DNA from: Paludibacteraceae bacterium
Lineage (GTDB): Bacteria > Bacteroidota > Bacteroidia > Bacteroidales > Paludibacteraceae
Reading direction: 5' to 3'
NCBI GenBank assembly: GCA_017446585.1
Contig: JAFSQL010000006.1
Span: 62,001 to 126,000, forward strand
DNA: 64,000 nucleotides
Below, in pieces: positions 17,273-24,580 of this stretch; position 1 is the stretch's first letter; each line of letters begins with the position of its first letter. The position numbers and the translations under genes are program-made. Below the pieces are notes generated by a model. That model did not search any database, had not been told where the DNA came from, and saw nothing but the letters and a program-made list of their open reading frames with translations.

Positions 17273-17737
17273 TTATACTTTCTCCACCACACGCAGAGCG
17301 AGGTCAAAGGCATATCCTCTTCCTACGGCAAAGCGCAACAACTTCTCCTTACGCTTTCTCATGTCCTCGTCATGAAGACTTCTGTTCTTTGTCCTTAGCA
17401 ATGACAGCAACACCTCTTCAGTTACCGCCTCCGACGGCATCTCCTCCAACGCTTCTTTCACCGTCTCCTCTTCTATTCCCTTGGCTCGCAACGCCATCGC
17501 TATCTTGACTTGACCCCACTTGTTCAATCGTGACTTCTCTCTCACGAATGCAGACGCGTATCTCCCGTGGTCAATATACCGCCCATTTTGCAATTCCTTG
17601 ATCAATCGCTCTCCGCTCTCCTCATCCAACCCCCATGCGAAGCACTTCCGCCGGATGTCCTGTGCGCAATGCTCCGACCGTGCGCACAACGCCTCCGCAG
17701 CACTCTTGGCTTCTGCGTATGTCTTTACACGAGCCAT
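17273..17737 (-). CDS. recX: Regulatory protein RecX
   Basis: 154 residues, made of the three-helix repeats typical of RecX, which binds the RecA filament and limits its activity. Diagnostic segments are the C-A-R-S-E-H-C-A-Q-D-I-R-R-K repeat near 18-31, Y-I-D-H-G-R-Y-A-S-A-F-V-R-E-K-S near 54-69, and R-F-A-V-G-R-G-Y-A-F-D near the end. It is the last gene of the leftward block, 21 bases after prfB; recA itself is not in the window. Confidence 0.88.
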   Translation of the reverse strand: MARVKTYAEAKSAAEALCARSEHCAQDIRRKCFAWGLDEESGERLIKELQNGRYIDHGRYASAFVREKSRLNKWGQVKIAMALRAKGIEEETVKEALEEMPSEAVTEEVLLSLLRTKNRSLHDEDMRKRKEKLLRFAVGRGYAFDLALRVVEKV

Positions 17738-17758
17738 TTTATCCCCAATTCTTAACTC

Positions 17759-18871
17759 TTACCCCTCTCCTCCAAATTCCATCAGATATGCCTTGATAAA
17801 AGCGTCAAGGTCTCCATCCATCACCGCCTGCACATTGCTGGTCTGATAGCCCGTTCTGTGGTCCTTCACGCGTCGGTCGTCGAATACATAACTGCGTATC
17901 TGGCTTCCCCACTCTATCTTTTTCTTCCCCGCCTCTATCTTTGCCGTTTCCTGACGACGTTTTTCCAATTCCAACTCATACAACTGCGAACGCAGCAATC
18001 GCAAGGCGTTCTCCTTGTTCTTCGGCTGGTCACGGCTCTCCGTGTTCTCGATCACGATTTCATCGGGTTGGTTCGTCACGGGGTTCACGAACTTATAATG
18101 CAACCTCACGCCTGACTCCACCTTGTTCACGTTCTGACCACCGGCGCCGCTCGAACGGAACGTGTCCCATGAGAGGTTCGCTGGCGAAATCTCTATCTCT
18201 ATCGAGTCGTCCACCAATGGCACGACAAACACCGACGTGAACGAGGTCATACGCTTTCCTTGCGCATTGTACGGTGACACGCGCACCAAGCGGTGAACGC
18301 CGTTCTCGCTTTTCAAATGTCCGTAGGCGTAGTCTCCCTCCACCTTGATTGTCACGGTCTTGATGCCAGCCTCATCACCATCCTGAAGGTTCGCTATTTG
18401 GGTGCTGTAACCATGCGACTCGCACCATCGCAAATACATGCGCATCAACATCTGTGCCCAATCCTGTGCCTCCGTTCCTCCCGCTCCTGAAACAATCTTC
18501 ACCACCGCTCCCAATGCGTCTTCTTCCTTGCGAAGCATGTTCTTCAATTCCAGGGCTTCTATCAGATTCCTCGCTTTCTCATATCCGGCATCCACATCTT
18601 CCTCCGTGACGATTTCTTCTTTCAAATAATCCACCGCCAACGTCAACTCCTCCACGGCGTTCTTCACTTCCTTATAGCCGTCTATCCATGATTTCAACTC
18701 ACGCACTTTTTTCATCTGTATCTCCGCTGCCTTGGCGTCTTGCCAAAACTCCGGATCTTCCGTGCGCAATTGTTCCTCTTTCAGTTCTATTTGTTTTTGC
18801 GGTATGTCAAGATAGCGACACAATGCCGCCTCACGCTCCTGAATATCTTTTAACTGTTCTGTCGTAATCAT
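17759..18871 (-). CDS. prfB: Peptide chain release factor 2
   Basis: 370 residues. The protein reads UAA and UGA stop codons and triggers peptide release. G-G-Q is at 244-246 in S-G-A-G-G-Q-N-V-N-K. The codon-recognition tripeptide position reads S-P-Y (199-201) in R-V-S-P-Y-N-A-Q-G-K-R, where most RF2 proteins have S-P-F. The frame is continuous from ATG, so there is no sign of the programmed +1 frameshift seen in many prfB genes. It lies between nadE and recX in the leftward block. Confidence 0.95.
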   Translation of the reverse strand: MITTEQLKDIQEREAALCRYLDIPQKQIELKEEQLRTEDPEFWQDAKAAEIQMKKVRELKSWIDGYKEVKNAVEELTLAVDYLKEEIVTEEDVDAGYEKARNLIEALELKNMLRKEEDALGAVVKIVSGAGGTEAQDWAQMLMRMYLRWCESHGYSTQIANLQDGDEAGIKTVTIKVEGDYAYGHLKSENGVHRLVRVSPYNAQGKRMTSFTSVFVVPLVDDSIEIEISPANLSWDTFRSSGAGGQNVNKVESGVRLHYKFVNPVTNQPDEIVIENTESRDQPKNKENALRLLRSQLYELELEKRRQETAKIEAGKKKIEWGSQIRSYVFDDRRVKDHRTGYQTSNVQAVMDGDLDAFIKAYLMEFGGEG

Positions 18872-18894
18872 TTTTTACTCTTATTTCTTAATTC

Positions 18895-20799
18895 TCAACT
18901 CTCGAGGAATTCCGTAACGTCAGCGTCCGACGGCATTCTCCAGTCGCCGCGCGGTGACAGGCTTACCGAACCCACCTTCGGACCGTCTGGCATTGCGCTT
19001 CGCTTGAACTGCTGGTGAAAAAAACGACGGAAGAATGTTTTCAACCATTTCTCTATCGTCTCCTTGTCATATCGTGGGTTTTCCGCTTGCTCTATGAACG
19101 CTTGTTCTGCCAAGTATTGTATCTTGCGGGGCGAGAAACCGAAGCGCAAGGTGTAGTAGATAAAGAAATCATGCAACTCGTATGGACCCACCAAGTCCTC
19201 CGTCTTCTGCGCTATGTTGCCGCTCTCATCCGCTGGCAACAACTCTGGCGACACTGGGGTATCCACAATGTCCATCAGCACGTCATGCAACGCTTCCTCC
19301 TCGCTGGCTATCCACTCCACCAAGTGTCGCACCAAAGTCTTCGGAACGCCAGCGTTCACGCCATACATGGACATCTGATCTCCGTTATATGTTGCCCAGC
19401 CCAAGGCTAATTCGCTCAAATCTCCGGTGCCTACCACCAAGCCGCCATTCTGGTTCGCTTTGTCCATCAGCACCTGCGTGCGCTCGCGAGCTTGGGCGTT
19501 TTCGTATGTCACGTCTCGTTTCTCTGGATCTTGTCCGATGTCTTGGAAGTGCTGACCCACCGCCGCCGCTATGCTTATCTCCTCAAACTGACACCCGAGA
19601 GTCTCTATCAGCACCTCCGCATTCGTGCGCGTCCGTTTCGTCGTGCCAAATCCAGGCATCGTGATGGCAAGGACATTCTTTCTATCTACGCCTAATATAT
19701 CCACGGCGCGCGCGCTCACGAGCAAGGCAAGTGTCGAATCCAAACCTCCCGATACACCCACTACCAAGTTCTTTATCCCCGTGTTCTTCATCCTCACAGC
19801 AAGGCTCTCCGCTTGTATCTTGAATATCTCCGAACAACGTGCCACCCTGTCTTCGTTCGTCATCGGCAAGAATGGGTGAGCGTCTATCGTTCTCAACATT
19901 TTTCCCTCCTTGCTCTCCACCTGTTCCATCTTCACCTTTCGTACATCCACGTTCTCGAACGTGGTGTTTTTACGTCGGTCTGCCTTCAACCTTCCCGTGT
20001 CTATGTCCGTCACTACCAACTGGGCGTCGGTCTTGAATCGCTCCGACTCCGCTATCATTGTGCCGTTCTCCGCCACCAAGGCGTTGCCGGCAAACAACGT
20101 GTCCGTACTGCTCTCGCCATAACCTGCACCAGCATAGACATAGCCGGCAATGCAGCGTGCGCTTTGTTGTTTCACCAAGGAGGTCAAGTAGTCATGTTTA
20201 CCCAACAATTCGTTACTTGCCGACAAGTTAAAGACAATTTGACTGCCTCCTAATGTCTGCGTGGACGATGGCGGTATCGGTGCCCACAAGTCCTCGCAGA
20301 TTTCTATTGAGAAGCGGAACTCTCCACAGTCAAACACCGTCATCGCCCCGAACGGAACCTCTTCCCCTCTCCAGCAATGTGTCGCGTCGTCGGCCAACGT
20401 AGCCCCCGACACGAACCATCTTTGTTCGTAAAACTCATTATAGTTCGGCAAATATGTCTTTGGCACGAACGCTTTCACTTTACCTCTTTGGCACACCGCC
20501 GCCACATTATACAACTTATCTTCATGTCGCAACGGCAATCCGACTATCACTATCGTGTCACATGACCTTGTTTTCTCCGCGACACGTACCAACGCTTCCT
20601 CCGCTGCGTCCAACATCGACTCGGAGAAGAACAGATCAGCGCACGTGTAACCCGTCAACGACAATTCTGGGAAGCACACCACTTGCGCTCCTGACTTCGA
20701 CGCTTCGTCAACGAGTTTCTCTATGCGCTGTGCGTTCGCTTTCGCGTTTGCCACGCTCACTACCGGTACGGCTGCCGCCACTCTAACAAATCCAAACAT
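18895..20799 (-). CDS. nadE: Glutamine-dependent NAD+ synthetase
   Basis: 634 residues, two-domain type. The N-terminal nitrilase-like amidase carries the catalytic triad E45 (F-P-E-L-S-L-T-G-Y), K114 (P-K-T-Y-L-P-N-Y) and C168 (E-I-C-E-D-L-W), releasing ammonia from glutamine. The C-terminal synthetase has the ATP loop S350-G-G-L-D-S and amidates nicotinate adenine dinucleotide, the last step of NAD synthesis. It starts 67 bases after the AsmA-like gene in a T-rich low-complexity gap and is followed 23 bases later by prfB. Confidence 0.96.
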   Translation of the reverse strand: MFGFVRVAAAVPVVSVANAKANAQRIEKLVDEASKSGAQVVCFPELSLTGYTCADLFFSESMLDAAEEALVRVAEKTRSCDTIVIVGLPLRHEDKLYNVAAVCQRGKVKAFVPKTYLPNYNEFYEQRWFVSGATLADDATHCWRGEEVPFGAMTVFDCGEFRFSIEICEDLWAPIPPSSTQTLGGSQIVFNLSASNELLGKHDYLTSLVKQQSARCIAGYVYAGAGYGESSTDTLFAGNALVAENGTMIAESERFKTDAQLVVTDIDTGRLKADRRKNTTFENVDVRKVKMEQVESKEGKMLRTIDAHPFLPMTNEDRVARCSEIFKIQAESLAVRMKNTGIKNLVVGVSGGLDSTLALLVSARAVDILGVDRKNVLAITMPGFGTTKRTRTNAEVLIETLGCQFEEISIAAAVGQHFQDIGQDPEKRDVTYENAQARERTQVLMDKANQNGGLVVGTGDLSELALGWATYNGDQMSMYGVNAGVPKTLVRHLVEWIASEEEALHDVLMDIVDTPVSPELLPADESGNIAQKTEDLVGPYELHDFFIYYTLRFGFSPRKIQYLAEQAFIEQAENPRYDKETIEKWLKTFFRRFFHQQFKRSAMPDGPKVGSVSLSPRGDWRMPSDADVTEFLES

Positions 20800-20866
20800 A
20801 TTCTTAATTCAATTCCTAACTCCCAATTCTTTATTCACAACGACAATTCATTGTTCATGATTTTCT

Positions 20867-23800
20867 TCATTTCTTCTCCTCCGCATACGCTTCTATCGAA
20901 TTTTTGATTGCCTCTCGCAGTCTGTTCTGCGTCTCCGTGCGCAAGTTCACCCCGCCATTCGCAAACTGACCTTTCCTCGTGATGGTTTTCTTGTCTTTGT
21001 ACTTCGCCTTGCCCACACCCACTTTCAAGTCGTCCAAATCGCCTGACACGTTAATGCCAAACTTTATTGGAATAGGTGACTCCAGCACTGAGATATGGTA
21101 TTTGAACTTCATATCGAGCGTGTTCTCGCCTCCCACTGCGACCTGATATTTATCCATCGACACCATGAACGGCAAAACTTGCATTTCGTTCCTGTCCACG
21201 AATAATTCTACCGAAATGTTGTCTATCAAGTTTTTCGTCTTCTTCTTGAAGAAGAGTAACTTGGCTATCTCGGCAAAGGTCTCACCATCCATCAGCACAA
21301 GGCTGTCACCCGTGATGTGCGTCGCCGCCTGCAACGAACCGAGGTCAAGGTTATAGAGGCTATCTACTGCCGCTATCGCTGACAGGTCAAGTCCCACAAC
21401 GCCTTGAAACGAACGCAACATCGGCAACAGGCTATCCAACTCCGTCACAGTGTTCACGAGGTTCGTTATATCCACCCCGCTGCCCTGCACATCCAATCCC
21501 ACGTCCGCTTTCGAGGTTCCGTCGCAGTGATACATCGCGTTCATTGACAAGTCCCCGACGTTTGTCTGCGAAGACACGTTGTGCAGATGCAAGGTCGAGT
21601 TCTTCATATCCACATCACCCGTGAAGTTATTTAAAATGAAGTTTCCGAACCTCACGGTATCTATCTTTGACGTGAAGTTCACGTTCAAATTGCTTGGCAA
21701 GCAGAACAACGAAAAGGTTGCTGCCGAATCTATCACGTCTGCCTCTATGTTCGACTCTCCTTGCGCCAATGCCATGCTGTCTTGCGCGGCGGCTTGTTCC
21801 ACCAAGCCCGTGATGCTGTCCAACCACATTTTCCGTTCCAAATACTTCGGATCACGCATCCTCTCTTTCCTGCGTTGTTCCACCTTCTGTTGGAAGCCAC
21901 GTTCAAACACCTGTGGGCGAATCAACTTGTCTCCGGTCAATTTCCTTGGCGTAATCAGTCCCAGTCGCTCCGCCTGACGCAAGTCCGCATCTGTCTTCAT
22001 GCGTTGCTCTCCCTGATAATAAGCGTTCAACATCTCGTTCACATTCAACCTTTTTCCGCTCACGTTCAAATTCGCCGTCAACGTCCTTCCGCGACGCAAA
22101 TACCTACGCACGTTCTGCAAGTTTCCGTCCATCTTCACCATCGACCTGCCCACCCTTACCGTGGCGTTGTTCAGGTTCACGGTATCATCCGTGAACTGTA
22201 AATCCAACCGACGCAACATCATGCTCAATGGGAAGTAAGGGGTCGAATACCTTGACAAGCGAGTGGCAGCGCTTCCTTCCATTTGAAACGTCCTCAACGC
22301 TTGGTCAGCCGGATCTTCCGCGTTCGCCACTGTCTGCAGCAGAGCCATCAGACTATCCACGCCCACGCTCTTGCGCGTCGACTGGTCAATGGCAATACGC
22401 TCGCCCGTAACCTGATCCCTACGCCAACGTCTTGTTCTTGGCTTTATTGACAATCGCAGACGGAAACTGTCAGTCATGGCGGCATCCTTCGGTGCGAAAT
22501 ACATCACCGAATCCAACCTCACGTTCGCGCGCAATATCGGCAACAAGGTGTCTATCGTGTCCTGACGGAATGTCAACGACACGTTCGCTTGATTTCCCAC
22601 TATCGCCATCGTGTCTTGCACAAACGCTTTCAATCCCTTGAATCGCAACGAACCTCTTAGGAAAGGAACACCTTGATCCACCTTATCTACAGTGATGTTA
22701 TTGTTGAATTGCGATGCGCGAAGTTTCACCAATCCATCATAACCGAATGCCATCGTGTCCATCTCAAGACGTGACATGATGAATCTTTCCTGCTTTGAAA
22801 AACGTGACTGCATCGAATTTACACCGGCCTCCAAAGTGGCGTTCTTTCCGAACACGCCAAAGCCCATCGATTTCATCCTTGCCCTTATCCTGCCCACTTT
22901 CACATCCGCTTTCAAATAGGCGTTTTTCAAGTTTCCCCTCTCTACGTCAAGCACGTCAAAGCGTGCTTTCACCTTGCCGTTCAGATCGCCTCCGTATGTC
23001 AAGTCGTCCACCTTTGGCAATACCTCTGCTATATAGGTCAAGTCAAGCCGTGTGTCAATATCCGCCTCCACATGCGGATTCTTTCCCAACGCCCTTTTCA
23101 CGTTGCCCACTACCTTCACGCTACTCTTTCCCGTATAGGCACGAACATTTTTCAACACCAAGTAACTGTCGTTTGGGTGCTCTTGGTCAATGCGGAAGTC
23201 CGCATTCACCTCCGCCCCTATCTTGTCTTTCTTTCCGACAAATTGAACCCACGCCTCCTCCAATCTCAAGTCACCCACTACTTTAGGGTAATGCGTTGAG
23301 TCATATACACCTTCAATGCTTCCTTCCGTGCTTAACCTTCCGCCCGTCGTGAACGATGCCACGAGGCTATCATACGGTGCTGGAACCATCTTTCGCAACC
23401 GCTCCAAATCCTCCACGACCAAACTGTATCGCTCCACGACTATCTCATAGGCACTGTCGCCTACCTCCACATGTCCGTTTTTCACTTCAACACGTGCCGC
23501 GCTAATGTCTGCCATCACTTCCCGAGCATCTATGGTCGTGAAGGTCGTGTCCGTCTTTGCATCTACAACCACTTGCATCGGCACGTCCTTCACCACTATT
23601 CCGCTGTCACTGTAAGCCACGTGACATCCCATCTTCAATCGGGTCACCAAACTGTCCGCATATCGAGTGTCTGCAAGGCTCAACCCGAAACTATCCACAT
23701 TGGCTCTCATGCCACTCACATCGTCTGTGTAGCACAAACGCACACGACTAATATCCACGCTGTCCAAGAAGATTCGAGGCATCTCGCTCGCCGTCGTGTC

Positions 23801-24217
23801 CTCTTCCGTTTCCGACGGCTTCACTATGTCGTAATTGGCTCGCCCTTCTTTGTCAACATAGGCGATGCCCACCAACGAATCCAACGTCAATCGTGGAACA
23901 TGAACCTTGTTCTCTTCCAAAAACTCTTTCAAATTGAACGTTGCGTCTAACAGATGGAAACTCAACAGACTGTCACCCTCCCTCAACACGTTCGACTTCA
24001 CCTCCACATCCGTCAACTTGACATGCACCAACGGATAACTTCCGAACACTGAGAAATCAAGGTCTCCGACATTTATTTCCGCGTCTACAAACTTCTCCGC
24101 AATGCCCGTCGCCATGCGGGTTCCTATTCGAGTGCCTATCATGTTGTACACGCCAACCGTCACTGCCACCAAGGCTGCAACTACTACCGCTACACTTATG
24201 AGTATTCTTTTTATCAT
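20867..24217 (-). CDS. AsmA-like family protein
   Basis: 1116 residues with a single N-terminal membrane helix (about 3-24) and a very long beta-rich periplasmic part. The N-terminal region around D-L-D-F-S-V-F-G-S-Y-P-L-V-H-V-K-L-T-D-V-E-V matches the start of AsmA domains, which in E. coli relatives (AsmA, TamB, YhdP) form grooves that move phospholipids to the outer membrane. The C-terminus has the AsmA_2-like stretch with D-L-S-A-I-A-A-V-D-S and F-A-E-I-A-K-L-L-F. It is the first gene of the leftward block that continues to recX. A role in outer-membrane maintenance is family knowledge; no partner is visible here. Confidence 0.85.
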   Translation of the reverse strand: MIKRILISVAVVVAALVAVTVGVYNMIGTRIGTRMATGIAEKFVDAEINVGDLDFSVFGSYPLVHVKLTDVEVKSNVLREGDSLLSFHLLDATFNLKEFLEENKVHVPRLTLDSLVGIAYVDKEGRANYDIVKPSETEEDTTASEMPRIFLDSVDISRVRLCYTDDVSGMRANVDSFGLSLADTRYADSLVTRLKMGCHVAYSDSGIVVKDVPMQVVVDAKTDTTFTTIDAREVMADISAARVEVKNGHVEVGDSAYEIVVERYSLVVEDLERLRKMVPAPYDSLVASFTTGGRLSTEGSIEGVYDSTHYPKVVGDLRLEEAWVQFVGKKDKIGAEVNADFRIDQEHPNDSYLVLKNVRAYTGKSSVKVVGNVKRALGKNPHVEADIDTRLDLTYIAEVLPKVDDLTYGGDLNGKVKARFDVLDVERGNLKNAYLKADVKVGRIRARMKSMGFGVFGKNATLEAGVNSMQSRFSKQERFIMSRLEMDTMAFGYDGLVKLRASQFNNNITVDKVDQGVPFLRGSLRFKGLKAFVQDTMAIVGNQANVSLTFRQDTIDTLLPILRANVRLDSVMYFAPKDAAMTDSFRLRLSIKPRTRRWRRDQVTGERIAIDQSTRKSVGVDSLMALLQTVANAEDPADQALRTFQMEGSAATRLSRYSTPYFPLSMMLRRLDLQFTDDTVNLNNATVRVGRSMVKMDGNLQNVRRYLRRGRTLTANLNVSGKRLNVNEMLNAYYQGEQRMKTDADLRQAERLGLITPRKLTGDKLIRPQVFERGFQQKVEQRRKERMRDPKYLERKMWLDSITGLVEQAAAQDSMALAQGESNIEADVIDSAATFSLFCLPSNLNVNFTSKIDTVRFGNFILNNFTGDVDMKNSTLHLHNVSSQTNVGDLSMNAMYHCDGTSKADVGLDVQGSGVDITNLVNTVTELDSLLPMLRSFQGVVGLDLSAIAAVDSLYNLDLGSLQAATHITGDSLVLMDGETFAEIAKLLFFKKKTKNLIDNISVELFVDRNEMQVLPFMVSMDKYQVAVGGENTLDMKFKYHISVLESPIPIKFGINVSGDLDDLKVGVGKAKYKDKKTITRKGQFANGGVNLRTETQNRLREAIKNSIEAYAEEKK

Positions 24218-24290
24218 GATGCTTCCTATGCCACCACAAATAGGACTCTCAACTCTTAATTCTCAACGACCATTCATTGTTCATTCTCCG

Positions 24291-24335
24291 TCCTCCTTAG
24301 GTCTTCCTATGCTGTCCTATGCCTTCCTAAAATCC
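24291..24335 (+). repeat. 10-bp phased TTCCTATG array (4 units)
   Basis: TCCT occurs at 24294, 24305, 24315 and 24325, with 10-base spacing after the first step of 11. The right end runs into CCTAAAA, as in the array at 17145. The + strand is the pyrimidine-rich strand. Confidence 0.8.
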
Positions 24336-24406
24336 TCGCCCTAAATCTCAACACCCCCAACACATTTCGCAAATATAGCGAACTTTTCGCAAGTATTGTT
24401 TTTTCC

Positions 24407-24414
24407 TTAACTTT
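24407..24414 (+). promoter_or_regulatory. -7 promoter box for porW
   Basis: TAACTTTG fits TAnnTTTG. If used, it gives a leader of about 160 bases that would contain the second phased array and the 7-bp repeat before the GTG start of porW. Confidence 0.5.
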
Positions 24415-24474
24415 GTGGGTCTTATAGATTAAACTCTCAACCCTAACTTTTTTATTACGTGTTCACTGCTCATC

Positions 24475-24534
24475 CCTCCTATGTCTTCCTAGGCTATCCT
24501 ATGTCCTCCTATATTTTCCTATGTCTTCTTAAAA
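24475..24534 (+). repeat. 10-bp phased TTCCTATG array (6 units)
   Basis: TCCT at 24477, 24487, 24497, 24507 and 24517 and TCTT at 24527, all exactly 10 bases apart; the unit approximates ATGTCTTCCT. The right end is CTTCTTAAAAAA. The period is not a multiple of three, so it is not coding. Confidence 0.85.
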
Positions 24535-24536
24535 AA

Positions 24537-24559
24537 TTGTTCATTGTTCGTTGTTCATT
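24537..24559 (+). repeat. 7-bp tandem repeat TTGTTCA
   Basis: Units TTGTTCA, TTGTTCG, TTGTTCA and a partial TT. Related one- to two-unit copies (TTCATTGTTCATT) occur at 20.85, 24.27 and 62.42 kb, always pyrimidine-rich on the + strand. Confidence 0.7.
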
Positions 24560-24580
24560 AAATTCTAATAGGACTTTTGC

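Larger units (their letters stand above)
24218..24580. other. Repeat-rich 363-bp divergent intergenic region
   Basis: It separates the leftward AsmA-like gene from the rightward porW. It holds two 10-bp phased arrays (24291-24335 and 24475-24534), a 7-bp TTGTTCA repeat (24537-24559), and scattered TTCTTAA-type low complexity. A TAnnTTTG box lies near the middle (24407-24414). No open frame or RNA gene is seen. Confidence 0.8.

Noticed and set aside
18780-18871. Programmed frameshift in prfB
   Set aside because: The frame is continuous from the ATG and the usual in-frame TGA near codon 25 is absent.
24475-24534. Possible CRISPR array
   Set aside because: The units are 10 bases with no unique spacers, and no cas gene is present.
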